NCBI GenBank assembly: GCA_015060065.1
Contig: SUZF01000001.1
Location: 62,001 to 126,000, forward strand
DNA: 64,000 nucleotides
Reading direction: 5' to 3'
From: Rikenellaceae bacterium
GTDB lineage: Bacteria; Bacteroidota; Bacteroidia; Bacteroidales; Rikenellaceae
The notes below the pieces were generated by a model, which did no database searches, was not told the origin of the DNA, and saw only the letters and a list, made by a program, of their open reading frames with translations. Shown in pieces: positions 1 through 8,840 of this stretch; within the stretch, counting starts at the first letter, position 1; every line of letters starts with the position of its first letter. The translations under genes and the position numbers were made by a program.

Positions 1-1185
1 TTCGAGCGCATTATGACCGAACTCGGAATCCCCCAGCCGATGGCAGAGGCGGTAACCACGGTCGAGGCAGGTGTTGCAGCAGCCACCCGTATCGGCTATC
101 CCGTACTGGTACGTCCAAGTTATGTGCTGGGAGGTCGCGCAATGCAGATTGTCAGCAACGAGGAGGCTCTGCGTCGCTATATGCGCACAGCGGTAAAGGT
201 AAATGAGAAGTCGCCCGTGCTGGTTGATAAGTACATTCAGGGTAAAGAGTTGGAGGTCGATGCAATTTGCGACGGCACACAGGTATTCGTTCCCGGCATT
301 ATGGAGCATGTCGAGCGTACAGGTATCCACTCCGGTGACTCGATAAGCGTGTATCCCACGTTCAGCGTGAGCGAGGCTGTACGCGAGAAGATTTTGGACT
401 ACACTGTAAAACTCGGTCTTCGCATCGGCATCGTGGGTCTTTTCAACATCCAATTTATCTGTGACGACAAGGATGACGTCTATGTCATCGAGGTAAATCC
501 CCGCTCGTCACGTACCGTACCGTTCCTCTCGAAATCTACCGGAGTGTCGATGGCCGACATCGCCACCCGCGTAATGCTCGGTCAGAGCCTCAAAGAGCAG
601 GGCATCGAGTCGGTATATCAGCCCGACCGCAAGCGTTGGTTTGTGAAGGCTCCGGCATTTTCGTTCTCGAAGATTCGCGGTATGGACTCCTACCTCTCGC
701 CCGAAATGAAATCTACGGGCGAGGCTATCGGTTACGACAACTCGCTCACTCGCGCACTCTACAAGGCGTTGCAGTCGTCGGGAATGGATGTGTCGAACTA
801 CGGAACGGTATTCCTTACCATTGCCGATAAAGACAAGCCGGCAGCATTGGAGATTGCCCGCAGATTCTATAACCTCGGATTCAACATCGAGGCAACATCG
901 GGAACGGCTGCATACCTGCGTAAGCACGGAATCCGTACTCGTCTGCGCCGAAAGTTGAGCGAGGGCAGCAACGATATCATCGAGACGCTGCGTCAAGGTC
1001 ACGTGACATACGTCATCAACACCATCGACCTCGACCAACACAGCACACGTCTGGATGGTTACGAAATTCGCCGCACGGCTGTCGAGAACAACGTAACGAT
1101 ATTCACAGCACTCGAAACGGTGCGCGTTCTGCTCGACGTTCTCGAAGAGATTACGCTCGGAATTTCAACCATTGATGCAGAGTAG
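1..1185 (+). CDS. carB: Carbamoyl-phosphate synthase large subunit, C-terminal part
   Basis: This is the 3' portion of the large subunit that makes carbamoyl phosphate for pyrimidines and arginine. The reading frame is open from base 1, so the gene starts outside the window and about 394 codons are visible. The visible part holds the second ATP-grasp half (VRPSYVLGGRAM near its start, then VIEVNPRSSRTVPF) and, near the end, the MGS-like allosteric domain (YNLGFNIEATSGTAAYL). It ends with TAG at 1183-1185, and pyrK starts 4 bases later. It leads the visible part of a pyrimidine operon. carA is expected upstream but cannot be seen. Confidence 0.97.
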   Translation, partial: FERIMTELGIPQPMAEAVTTVEAGVAAATRIGYPVLVRPSYVLGGRAMQIVSNEEALRRYMRTAVKVNEKSPVLVDKYIQGKELEVDAICDGTQVFVPGIMEHVERTGIHSGDSISVYPTFSVSEAVREKILDYTVKLGLRIGIVGLFNIQFICDDKDDVYVIEVNPRSSRTVPFLSKSTGVSMADIATRVMLGQSLKEQGIESVYQPDRKRWFVKAPAFSFSKIRGMDSYLSPEMKSTGEAIGYDNSLTRALYKALQSSGMDVSNYGTVFLTIADKDKPAALEIARRFYNLGFNIEATSGTAAYLRKHGIRTRLRRKLSEGSNDIIETLRQGHVTYVINTIDLDQHSTRLDGYEIRRTAVENNVTIFTALETVRVLLDVLEEITLGISTIDAE

Positions 1186-1189
1186 TGCG

Positions 1190-1924
1190 ATGTACAAGAA
1201 GGGAATATACGAAATTGTAAGCAACCAGCCACTGACCGATAGTGTTTGGCAGATGGTTATCGCGGGCGACACCCAATATCTAACCGCTCCGGGTCAGTTT
1301 GTCAATATCGCCATCGAGGGATGCTATCTGCGCCGTCCAATCTCGGTCTGCGACTACAACGAGAATAGCATCACGCTGATTTACAAAGTTGTGGGCCGTG
1401 GTACGGAGATTATGAGCCGTATGCAGGCGGGCGAGAAGTTGGATGTCCTGACCGGTTTAGGTAACGGATTCTCACTCTCGGCAGCAACGGAGCGGCCGCT
1501 GCTTGTGGGAGGAGGCGTCGGTGTTCCTCCACTCTACAATCTTGCCCGCAAGTTGAAGGCAGCAGGTAAGAGTGTGCAGGTGGTACTGGGATTCAATCGC
1601 GCAGAGGAGATTTTCTATGCCGAGGAGTTCGAGGCTTTGGGTGTCGATGTGCATATCGCCACGGCCGATGGCTCGGTGGGAGTCAAGGGCTTCGTGACGG
1701 ATGCCATGAAGGCGTTGGAGTTCGACTATGTCTATACCTGCGGACCTCTGCCGATGTTGAAGGCTATATACAACGCAACCGCGTGTGATGGCGAGTATAG
1801 TTTCGAAGAGCGTATGGGTTGCGGTTTTGGTGCATGTATGGGATGCTCGTGCCAGACCACCAAGGGAAGTAAGCGTATTTGTAAAGAGGGTCCCGTGTTG
1901 AAGCGTGACGAGATAATTTTTTAG
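1190..1924 (+). CDS. pyrK: Dihydroorotate dehydrogenase B, electron-transfer subunit
   Basis: PyrK passes electrons from dihydroorotate dehydrogenase to NAD through FAD and a 2Fe-2S cluster. The 244-residue product has the flavin-binding RRPIS at residues 48-52, the nucleotide-binding GGGVGVPP near 107-114 and CGPLPM near 184. The 2Fe-2S ligands are Cys211, Cys216, Cys219 and Cys231, in the family spacing. I chose the ATG at 1190, five bases after the carB stop. A TTG at 1172 and an ATG at 1175 are in frame but overlap carB and add residues with no homologous look. The pyrD start follows by 3 bases, so the two subunits are co-translated. Confidence 0.95.
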   Translation: MYKKGIYEIVSNQPLTDSVWQMVIAGDTQYLTAPGQFVNIAIEGCYLRRPISVCDYNENSITLIYKVVGRGTEIMSRMQAGEKLDVLTGLGNGFSLSAATERPLLVGGGVGVPPLYNLARKLKAAGKSVQVVLGFNRAEEIFYAEEFEALGVDVHIATADGSVGVKGFVTDAMKALEFDYVYTCGPLPMLKAIYNATACDGEYSFEERMGCGFGACMGCSCQTTKGSKRICKEGPVLKRDEIIF

Positions 1925-1927
1925 ACT

Positions 1928-2839
1928 ATGAGGGATACGTCGGTAGTATTGAGCGGATGGCGACTGGATAATCCGGTAATCCCCGCAAGTGGAACCTTCG
2001 GCTATGGAGCCGACTTCCGCGAATTTTATGATATCAACTGCCTCGGCTCGTTCTCGTTCAAGGGAACAACGAAGGAGCCGCGCTTCGGAAATCCCACACC
2101 GCGCATTGCCGAGTGTGAGAGCGGACTTATCAACGCTGTGGGGTTGCAAAATCCCGGCATTGATGCCGTCATCAATGAGGAGTTGCCCCGCTTGAAGGAG
2201 TTTTTCCATAAGCCTGTGATTGCCAACATCTCCGGCTTCTCGATTGACGAGTATCGCTACTGCTGCGAGCGTATCGATAAGCAGGAGCAGGTGGGCATTA
2301 TCGAGGTAAATGTGAGTTGCCCCAATGTGCGCCACGGAGGTATGTCATTCGGAACATCTCCGGAGGCTGCCGCAGAGGTTACACGTGCAGTCAAGGAGGT
2401 TACAACCAAGCCGGTATATATCAAGTTGAGTCCCAACGTAACGGATATCGTCGCCATAGCCAAGGCTTGTGAGGAGGCAGGAGCGGATGGATTGTGTTTG
2501 ATAAACACACTACTCGGTATGCGTATCGATACAGCACGTCGTCGCGCGGTTATCGCCAATAAGATGGGCGGATTTTCGGGCGATGCAGTCTTCCCCGTGG
2601 CAGTCCGTATGGTCTATCAGGTATCGAAGGCTTGTTCGGTGCCGGTTATCGGCTGCGGAGGCGTAAGTTCGGCTCGTGATGTGATTGAGATGATGATGGC
2701 GGGAGCCACAGCTGTCGAGGTCGGCACGGCAAATCTGCGCAATCCCTACGCCTGCAAGGAGATTATCGAGGCTCTGCCCGCAGAGATGGAGCGACTCGGT
2801 ATCGAGAAGTTATCGGACATTATCGGAATTGTAGAATAA
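1928..2839 (+). CDS. pyrD: Dihydroorotate dehydrogenase B, catalytic subunit
   Basis: This FMN enzyme oxidises dihydroorotate to orotate. The 303-residue length, the catalytic cysteine at residue 131 in NVSCPN, and the adjacent pyrK mark it as a class 1B, NAD-linked soluble enzyme and not the quinone-linked class 2 form. Other family segments include the N-terminal PVIPASGTFG, SPNVTDI near the middle and VIGCGGVSS in the phosphate-binding part. It lies between pyrK (3-base gap) and pyrF (19-base gap) in the same operon. Nothing is unusual about its length or frame. Confidence 0.96.
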   Translation: MRDTSVVLSGWRLDNPVIPASGTFGYGADFREFYDINCLGSFSFKGTTKEPRFGNPTPRIAECESGLINAVGLQNPGIDAVINEELPRLKEFFHKPVIANISGFSIDEYRYCCERIDKQEQVGIIEVNVSCPNVRHGGMSFGTSPEAAAEVTRAVKEVTTKPVYIKLSPNVTDIVAIAKACEEAGADGLCLINTLLGMRIDTARRRAVIANKMGGFSGDAVFPVAVRMVYQVSKACSVPVIGCGGVSSARDVIEMMMAGATAVEVGTANLRNPYACKEIIEALPAEMERLGIEKLSDIIGIVE

Positions 2840-2858
2840 ATTGAATAACAGATAGAAC

Positions 2859-3566
2859 ATGAAGAAGAGAGATGTAATCATTGCTTGCGACTTTGCAAGT
2901 GCCGAGCAGACACTCGCATTCCTCGACCGCTTCGAGGAGGAGAAGCCCTTTGTCAAGATTGGTATGGAGTTGTTCTATGCCGCTGGTGCGCCCATTGTGC
3001 GTGAAATCAAACGCCGCGGACACAAGATTTTCCTTGACTTGAAGTTGCACGATATCCCCAACACCGTGAAGAAGGCAATGGCGGTATTGTCGAATCTCGA
3101 CGTTGATATGTGCAACGTGCATGCGGCAGGTACGGTTGAGATGATGCGCTACGCTATCGAGGGCTTGACCCGCGCAGACGGAACACGCCCGTTGCTTATC
3201 GCTGTAACCCAACTCACCTCGACCAGCGAGGAGCGTATGCAGAAGGAGTTGCTTATCGATGCCACAATCAACGATTGCATCGTCAAGTATGCCCAGAACA
3301 CCAAAGAGGCGGGGTTGGATGGTGTAGTTTGCTCTCCGTTGGAGGCTCGAATGGTAAAGGATGCCTGTGGCGAGGAGTTCTTGACCATCACTCCGGGAGT
3401 GCGCTTCGCAGATGGCGAGAAGGCAGACCAAGTGAGAGTTACGACACCGGCTCGTGCGCGCGAGATTGGCTCGGACTACATCGTTGTCGGTCGCCCCATC
3501 ACTGCTGCCGATGACCCCGTAGCGGCATATCGTCGTTGTGTGGCAGAGTTCGTAGGCAAGGAGTAG
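2859..3566 (+). CDS. pyrF: Orotidine 5'-phosphate decarboxylase
   Basis: PyrF decarboxylates OMP to UMP, the last step of the pathway. The 235-residue TIM-barrel protein carries the diagnostic [11 protein letters not shown] at residues 60-70, giving the Asp60, Lys62 and Asp65 catalytic array. TPGVRFADG and VVGRPIT near the C terminus are the phosphate-binding segments. It is the compact short form and not the longer type often seen in other Bacteroidetes; that comparison is from general knowledge. It follows pyrD in the operon by 19 bases. Confidence 0.96.
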   Translation: MKKRDVIIACDFASAEQTLAFLDRFEEEKPFVKIGMELFYAAGAPIVREIKRRGHKIFLDLKLHDIPNTVKKAMAVLSNLDVDMCNVHAAGTVEMMRYAIEGLTRADGTRPLLIAVTQLTSTSEERMQKELLIDATINDCIVKYAQNTKEAGLDGVVCSPLEARMVKDACGEEFLTITPGVRFADGEKADQVRVTTPARAREIGSDYIVVGRPITAADDPVAAYRRCVAEFVGKE

Positions 3567-3575
3567 CCCTCTCCG

Positions 3576-3644
3576 ATGCGCCTGGCAGAGATATTGCACG
3601 CGACAGAGGCAGAGTTATTAACACCTAAATTTTTCACAAGATGA
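3576..3644 (+). CDS. Possible 22-residue ORF upstream of the glutaredoxin-like gene
   Basis: An ATG at 3576 opens a 22-codon frame whose TGA (3642-3644) overlaps the ATG of the next gene as ATGA, an arrangement typical of translational coupling. The peptide begins MRLAEILHATEAELL and has no recognised family. It fills the only sizeable gap (74 bases) between pyrF and the glutaredoxin-like gene. It could be a real small or coupling ORF, a decayed gene end, or chance. I do not assign a function. Confidence 0.2.
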   Translation: MRLAEILHATEAELLTPKFFTR

Positions 3645-3901
3645 AAACTGTAAAATTGTTCTACCTTCGCAACTGCCCCTTCTGCAAGAAGGCTTTGCGC
3701 TACATTGACGAACTGAAATCGACCCATCCCGAACTTCGTGCTGTCGAAATCGAGATGATTGAGGAGTCCGAAGAGCCGGATGTGGCAGAGAGGTATGACT
3801 ACCACTACGTGCCGACGTTCTACTTGAACGAGACGAAGGTTCACGAGGGCGGTATCTATGCCGACGAAGTGGAACAGATTTTACGTAAAGCACTGAAATA
3901 G
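3641..3901 (+). CDS. Glutaredoxin/thioredoxin-fold small protein
   Basis: This 86-residue protein has the thioredoxin fold layout: a beta strand (KTVKLFYL), a redox-type CPFC motif at residues 13-16, a helix, and a cis-proline-like segment YHYVPTFYL near residue 60. It should work as a cytosolic thiol-disulfide oxidoreductase or glutaredoxin-like protein. No partner can be deduced from sequence. It sits inside the pyrimidine operon between pyrF and pyrE (32-base gap to pyrE), an unusual place that may link it to redox care of the PyrK/PyrD proteins; this is inference. Confidence 0.85.
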   Translation: MKTVKLFYLRNCPFCKKALRYIDELKSTHPELRAVEIEMIEESEEPDVAERYDYHYVPTFYLNETKVHEGGIYADEVEQILRKALK

Positions 3902-3933
3902 AGTATAAATAATAATAAAAACAACCCGAAACG

Positions 3934-4566
3934 ATGAAAAAACTTATAGCAAAAGACCTGCTCTCGATTGGTGCGGTATTTCTCCGCCCGGAGCAGCCGT
4001 TCACTTGGGCAAGCGGCATCAAAAGCCCGATATATTGCGACAACCGACTGACTCTGTCGGATACGAAGGTCCGTGCCAATGTCGAAAACGGACTTGCCGA
4101 GGTGGTACGCACTCACTATCCCGACGCAGAGGTGCTGATGGGAACAAGCACTGCCGGCATCGCTCATGCAGCAATCACAGCAACGATTCTCGACCTGCCG
4201 ATGGGCTATGTTCGCAGTGGTGCAAAGGACCACGGTCGCACCAACCGCATTGAGGGTCGCCTCGAAAAGGGTCAGAAGGTAGTGGTTATCGAGGACCTCA
4301 TCTCGACCGGAGGTAGTTGTATCGAGGTTGTCGAGGCTCTGCGCGAAGCGGGTGCCGAGGTGTTGGGCGTAGCCAGCATCTTTACCTATGGAATGAAGCG
4401 CGGATTGGAGCGTTTGGAGGCTGCCAACGTGAAGAATGTGTCGCTCTCGGACCTCGACACACTCGTAGAGGTGGCTGCCGAGGAGGGTTACATCAAGCCG
4501 GAGGATAAGGCTCGCCTGATTGCCTTCCGCAACAACCCCTCGGATGAGTCGTGGATTCAGAAGTAG
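3934..4566 (+). CDS. pyrE: Orotate phosphoribosyltransferase
   Basis: PyrE joins orotate to PRPP to form OMP. The 210-residue product has the PRPP-binding signature [13 protein letters not shown] at residues 117-129 and the flexible catalytic loop [11 protein letters not shown] near 98-108, whose Lys and His stabilise the transition state in the family. The N-terminal hood ([16 protein letters not shown]) is also intact. It lies 32 bases after the glutaredoxin-like gene and 26 bases before pyrB on the same strand. Confidence 0.96.
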   Translation: MKKLIAKDLLSIGAVFLRPEQPFTWASGIKSPIYCDNRLTLSDTKVRANVENGLAEVVRTHYPDAEVLMGTSTAGIAHAAITATILDLPMGYVRSGAKDHGRTNRIEGRLEKGQKVVVIEDLISTGGSCIEVVEALREAGAEVLGVASIFTYGMKRGLERLEAANVKNVSLSDLDTLVEVAAEEGYIKPEDKARLIAFRNNPSDESWIQK

Positions 4567-4592
4567 TAAAATAAATCTCAAAACCCGAAATT

Positions 4593-5675
4593 ATGAAGCA
4601 CCTGATTGATACCACCGACTTGTCGGTACAGGAAGTGCAAGAGATTATCGACCTCGCACTCGATATCATAGACAACCGCGAGAAGTACCGCTCGGTATGC
4701 AGTGGCAAGAAACTCGCAACACTCTTTTATGAGCCGAGTACCCGTACCCGATTGAGTTTTACGTCAGCAATGATGGAACTTGGCGGTAATGTTATCGGCT
4801 TCTCGGATGCGGCATCATCATCGGTGTCGAAGGGCGAGACCGTGGCAGATACGGTACGTGTGATCAGCTGCTTTGCCGATATTATCGCCATGCGCCACTT
4901 CAAGGAGGGCGCTCCGCTCGTGGCTTCGCAGTACGCCTCGATTCCGATTATCAATGCCGGCGACGGTAGCCACGCCCATCCGACACAGACGCTTACCGAC
5001 CTGCTGACGATTCGTCGCGAGTTGGGTCGTCTGGATAATCTGACTATCGGATTCTGTGGCGACTTGAAGTTTGGACGTACCGTTCATTCGCTCATCAAAG
5101 CTCTGGCTCGTCGCACAGGCATCAAGGTTGTGCTGATTGCTCCCGACGAGTTACGCCTGCCAACCTACCTGCGCGAGGAGGTTTGCGACCGCAACAACAT
5201 ACCGACCCGCGAGGTTAAGACCATGGAGGAGGTGATGCCCGAACTGGATATCCTCTATATGACCCGCGTACAGCAGGAGCGTTTCCTCGACCGCGACGAG
5301 TTTGAGCGTCTGCGTGACAGTTTTATCCTCACGCCCGAAAAACTCGCTACGGCAAAGAAGGATATGATTATCCTCCACCCGCTGCCCCGTGTGAACGAGA
5401 TTGTACGCGCTGTGGATAATGACCCGCGCGCAGCATACTTCCGTCAGGTCGAGAATGGCAAGTTTGTGCGTATGGCTCTTATCTGCAAGTTGCTCGAATG
5501 GTCTCCGGAGCGTCCCACGACACCGACCCCGCGCTTTGCCGAGGAGTATATCGTCAATGAACACACCTGCACCAATCGCAACTGCATCTCGACAACCGAG
5601 GATGTCGATACGCTCTTCCACCGCGCAGAAGACGGCACCTGCCGATGCGCATACTGCGAGGCGAAGGCGAAATAA
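4593..5675 (+). CDS. pyrB: Aspartate carbamoyltransferase with fused PyrI-type zinc domain
   Basis: The enzyme condenses carbamoyl phosphate and aspartate. Residues 1-310 are a complete catalytic chain: carbamoyl-phosphate loop STRTR near 49-53, SSVSKGET near 76-83, HPTQTLTDL near 129-137 and HPLPR near 262-266. The last 40 residues are extra and read CTNRNCIS, then after about 20 residues CRCAYCE. This matches the zinc domain of the separate regulatory chain PyrI (C-x4-C and C-x2-C). Likely ligands are Cys326, Cys331, Cys352 and Cys355. The PyrI nucleotide-binding domain is absent and no pyrI lies nearby. The chain may therefore keep zinc-dependent assembly without ATP/CTP control; this is inference. 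Confidence 0.95.
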   Translation: MKHLIDTTDLSVQEVQEIIDLALDIIDNREKYRSVCSGKKLATLFYEPSTRTRLSFTSAMMELGGNVIGFSDAASSSVSKGETVADTVRVISCFADIIAMRHFKEGAPLVASQYASIPIINAGDGSHAHPTQTLTDLLTIRRELGRLDNLTIGFCGDLKFGRTVHSLIKALARRTGIKVVLIAPDELRLPTYLREEVCDRNNIPTREVKTMEEVMPELDILYMTRVQQERFLDRDEFERLRDSFILTPEKLATAKKDMIILHPLPRVNEIVRAVDNDPRAAYFRQVENGKFVRMALICKLLEWSPERPTTPTPRFAEEYIVNEHTCTNRNCISTTEDVDTLFHRAEDGTCRCAYCEAKAK

Positions 5676-5692
5676 GAGGTTGCTGCCTTGAC

Positions 5693-5731
5693 AAACAGAG
5701 GGTGTCCAAGTTTTTGGACACCCTCTGTTTT
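5693..5731. terminator. Bidirectional terminator between pyrB and the ABC exporter gene
   Basis: A perfect 17-bp stem (5693-5709 with 5714-5730) closes on a four-base loop and ends in a T run on the + strand and, by symmetry, on the - strand. It sits between two converging genes. About 60 bases downstream (5789-5805) is a C9A8 homopolymer tract with no clear role. Confidence 0.93.
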
Positions 5732-5827
5732 AGGTAATGATGCCGGAAATAATGCCGGGGCTGATACCAAAGGTGGCACCGGCCTCTTCCCCCCCCCAAA
5801 AAAAATCCGGCCTGTGGTCACCGACCT

Positions 5828-7660
5828 CTACGCGAGGCTCTGCATCTCAATAAGTTTGGCGTAGATTCCGCCCTTCGCCATAAGTTCTGTGTGCGTACCC
5901 TGCTCGGCAATGCGACCGCCATCGATGACGATAATCTTGTCGGCATTGTGAATCGTACTCAATCGGTGAGCGATAACCACCGAGGTACGACCCTTCAACA
6001 GCGAGGTCAAGGCCTCCTGCACCAACTTTTCGCTCTCGGTATCGAGTGCCGATGTTGCCTCGTCAAGAATCAGCAACTCCGGATTTTTCAGTATCGCGCG
6101 AGCGATACTCAATCGCTGACGCTGACCACCCGAAAGTTTGGCTCCGCGGTCACCGATATTGGTGTCATACCCCTCCGGACTCTCCATAATAAAGTTGTGG
6201 GCATTGGCAATCTTTGCCGCCTCGACAACCTCCTCGTGCGAGGCTCCTGCACGACCGAGGGCGATGTTGCTCTCGATAGTATCGTTAAAGAGAATAGTCT
6301 CCTGTGCCACTACGCTCATGTGGCTGCGCAGGCTCTCCTGCTTGTAGTCGCGAATACTGCGACCATCAATCAGAATATCGCCCGATGTTGCATCGTAGAA
6401 GCGTGGCACAAGTTCGCTCAACGTCGATTTTCCACCACCCGAAGGACCTACCAACGCCACAGTCTCGCCCTTGCGAATCTCGAAGGAGATGCCGTCGATA
6501 ACCTCGCGCGAGCCGTCATACGAGAAGTGTACGTTGCGGAACTCGACCTTCTCTTCCAGTCCTTCGAACTCCACAGCATCAGCCTTGTCCGTAATCTCCG
6601 GCTCGGCATCGATGATAGCAAATATACGCTCTCCGGCAGCCACACCGTGATTGATGTTGGCAAATTGGTCAATAAACGAGCGCACGGGGCGTGTAATCTG
6701 CGAGAAGGCGGCGATAAAGGCGATAAATCCCGCTGCACTCATCGATCCCTTCATCACAAGCGAGCCACCAAAGACGAGGATTACCGCTACGGCTGTGATG
6801 CCCATATACTCGCTCATAGGCGATGCCAACTGCTGACGTCGTGCCATCCAGAGCGATAAATCCTTGATTTCGGCACTCAAAGCGTGGAATTTCTCCTTAA
6901 TATATTCGGTTGCCGTATAGGTCTTGATAATTTTCACACCGGAGAGTGATTCGTCGAGTACGCTGACCAGTTCACCCATCTTCTTCTGTGTCTTGCTTGC
7001 CGGATGGCGCAGTTTCTTCACGATGCTGCCGATAATCAGACCCACCAACGGCAGGAACAGCACCGAGAAGAGAGCCAACTCCCACGAGATATTGAGCATC
7101 AGCACCAGATAACCGATAATGAGGAACGGCTCGCGGAATGCAACCTGCAAGGTATTGGTAATACAGTACTGCACGACCGACACATCCGACGTGATGCGCG
7201 AAATGATATCGCCCTTGCGCTGGTCGCTGAAATAGCCGACATTCATACCGATAATATTATCGAACATCTGGTTACGCATCTGCTGTATGGTGTTGGCACG
7301 CATCGACTCGACCGTATATCCACTCAAATAGCGGAATAGATTGCTCAACAGATTCATCACAATCAGAATCGCAGCCAACAGAGCCAGAATATAGGTCATC
7401 TTGAACTCCTCGCCAAAGAGCATCGTATAGAAGTATGCCAACATCTCGCTCAATGCAGCCTCGTTGAATCCGATAGGCGGCATCGTATAGATCGGACGGA
7501 AGACAAATCCCTCGGCAAACATCGCGTTCAGAATAGGGATAATCATCGCATAGTTGCAGGTGTTAAACACCGCATGCAGTGCCGCATAGAAGAAATAAGG
7601 CACCGCATATCGACCGAAAGGCTTGGCAAAACCAAGCAGGCGCATATAGATTTTAATCAT
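5828..7660 (-). CDS. ABC exporter, MsbA-like permease-ATPase
   Basis: This 610-residue half-transporter has an N-terminal membrane domain (about residues 20-330, several hydrophobic segments) and a C-terminal ATPase. The ATPase shows Walker A GPSGGGKST, the signature LSGGQRQR, Walker B LLILDEATSALD and the H-loop IAHRLSTI. The layout matches lipid A or multidrug exporters that act as homodimers in the inner membrane. The true substrate cannot be read from sequence. It ends on the terminator shared with pyrB. A TATCTTTG box at 7697-7690 lies 30 bases upstream of its start, without a good -33 partner. Confidence 0.9.
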   Translation of the reverse strand: MIKIYMRLLGFAKPFGRYAVPYFFYAALHAVFNTCNYAMIIPILNAMFAEGFVFRPIYTMPPIGFNEAALSEMLAYFYTMLFGEEFKMTYILALLAAILIVMNLLSNLFRYLSGYTVESMRANTIQQMRNQMFDNIIGMNVGYFSDQRKGDIISRITSDVSVVQYCITNTLQVAFREPFLIIGYLVLMLNISWELALFSVLFLPLVGLIIGSIVKKLRHPASKTQKKMGELVSVLDESLSGVKIIKTYTATEYIKEKFHALSAEIKDLSLWMARRQQLASPMSEYMGITAVAVILVFGGSLVMKGSMSAAGFIAFIAAFSQITRPVRSFIDQFANINHGVAAGERIFAIIDAEPEITDKADAVEFEGLEEKVEFRNVHFSYDGSREVIDGISFEIRKGETVALVGPSGGGKSTLSELVPRFYDATSGDILIDGRSIRDYKQESLRSHMSVVAQETILFNDTIESNIALGRAGASHEEVVEAAKIANAHNFIMESPEGYDTNIGDRGAKLSGGQRQRLSIARAILKNPELLILDEATSALDTESEKLVQEALTSLLKGRTSVVIAHRLSTIHNADKIIVIDGGRIAEQGTHTELMAKGGIYAKLIEMQSLA

Positions 7661-7689
7661 CGTTTTCTGTTCTCGATTTATTTAGGTTG

Positions 7690-7697
7690 CAAAGATA
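7690..7697 (-). promoter_or_regulatory. Candidate -7 box for the ABC exporter gene
   Basis: On the - strand this reads TATCTTTG, matching the Bacteroidetes -7 consensus TAnnTTTG. No TTTG is found 19-21 bases further upstream, so the promoter is only partly supported. Confidence 0.45.
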
Positions 7698-7727
7698 CAA
7701 AAAATCGTACCCTTGCGCTCTTTTACA

Positions 7728-8762
7728 CTACTTTTTGGACAGCCCGCCCTCCTCAACAAACTCTTTTACCGAGGCGATATAGTGGGCGATGGTCTCCTCC
7801 ATCGTAACAAACGACTTACCTCCGGCAGCGTTCTTGTGACCGCCTCCGTTGAAGTAGCGACGTGCAAACTCATTGACATCAACATTGCCACGCGAGCGCA
7901 ACGACACGCGGATAAAGTCGTGATGCTCGATAAATATTGCCGACATCTTCATCTTCTTGACCGTCAGCGGATAGTTCACAAATCCCTCGGAGTCGCCCTG
8001 CTGGAACCAGAAGCGGCGCATCTCCTCCTCCGTAAGCGACATATACGCCACCGTACCCTTTTGCAGGGTCTTCATCTTGCGATTGATGACATAACCAAAC
8101 AGACGCGCACGACCCTCGGTGAAGGAGTTATAGACGTTGTTGTAAATCTCCGGAATATTGATACCCGTAGCCGAGAGGTCTGCCACCGCACGGAACAATT
8201 CAGGCGTAAGGAACGAGAATGAGAAGTTGCCCGTATCGGTCATCATGCCCACATACAACTGCTCTGCCATAGTTGCCGTCACAGCCTCCTTGCCGAAGAG
8301 TTCGACGATGATGCAGTATGCCAAAAATGCCGTACTCGACGATTCGGGATGTGAAAAAATCACATCAAACGAGGTATCCGGCTCCAAGTGATGGTCGATC
8401 AGCACTCGCTTGGCGGTGGTGTTGGCAGCAATAACCTCGCTCAACTCATCCAGACGCGACAGCAGGCTCATATCGGCACAGATAATTACCTCCGCATCAC
8501 GCACCGCAGCCACAACCTTATCGTGGTCGCTCTTAAATATCAGGAGATTATGTATTCCACTAATCCAATCGAGGTAGTAGGGATACTTATTCGGAACAAT
8601 ACAGGTCACGTCGTGACCATGAGCCGTCAGTACCTCGCGCAGGGCGAGTGACGAGCCTATGGCATCGCCATCGGGATTGGTGTGCGATACCACAACTACG
8701 CGGAGCGGAGAGCCACACAGCAACTCCCTTGCCGCTTGCAAACTATCTTGTGAAAGATTCAT
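7728..8762 (-). CDS. DHH-family phosphoesterase (NrnA-like)
   Basis: This 344-residue protein fits the nanoRNase / pAp-phosphatase type of the DHH family. The N-terminal DHH domain has VVSHTNPDGDAIGSS (metal-binding aspartates), an ICADMS segment and the naming LIDHHLEP motif. The C-terminal DHHA1 domain ends with GGGHKNAAGG, the substrate-binding glycine motif. Such cytosolic enzymes degrade very short RNAs or 3'-phosphoadenosine 5'-phosphate; which of these applies here is not visible. The start follows a strong promoter by only 8 bases, so the mRNA may be nearly leaderless. Confidence 0.9.
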   Translation of the reverse strand: MNLSQDSLQAARELLCGSPLRVVVVSHTNPDGDAIGSSLALREVLTAHGHDVTCIVPNKYPYYLDWISGIHNLLIFKSDHDKVVAAVRDAEVIICADMSLLSRLDELSEVIAANTTAKRVLIDHHLEPDTSFDVIFSHPESSSTAFLAYCIIVELFGKEAVTATMAEQLYVGMMTDTGNFSFSFLTPELFRAVADLSATGINIPEIYNNVYNSFTEGRARLFGYVINRKMKTLQKGTVAYMSLTEEEMRRFWFQQGDSEGFVNYPLTVKKMKMSAIFIEHHDFIRVSLRSRGNVDVNEFARRYFNGGGHKNAAGGKSFVTMEETIAHYIASVKEFVEEGGLSKK

Positions 8763-8770
8763 ACGTGCGA

Positions 8771-8801
8771 CAAAGATAGTAAGAAAAAGAGGAACAGCAA
8801 A
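8771..8801 (-). promoter_or_regulatory. Promoter of the DHH phosphoesterase gene
   Basis: On the - strand TTTG (8801-8798), a 19-base spacer and TATCTTTG (8778-8771) match the Bacteroidetes promoter consensus exactly. The ATG follows the -7 box by 8 bases, so transcription probably begins only about 4 bases before it. The promoter lies inside the terminator hairpin of the upstream S41 gene. Confidence 0.75.
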
Positions 8802-8818
8802 ATACCGCTCCTCTTTTT
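8784..8818 (-). terminator. Terminator of the S41 protease gene
   Basis: A 10-bp stem (8784-8793 with 8809-8818) whose arms are AAAAAGAGGA and its complement follows the S41 stop codon on the - strand and ends in a T-rich run. It overlaps the promoter of the next gene. Confidence 0.75.
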
Positions 8819-8840
8819 ACCTATTTAGAACACAAGGAGA

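Noticed and set aside
5789..5805. C9A8 homopolymer as a phase-variable switch (also C9 at 20251 and C8 at 20311)
   Set aside because: The tracts lie in gaps between converging genes or far from promoters, so length change would have no evident effect on expression.
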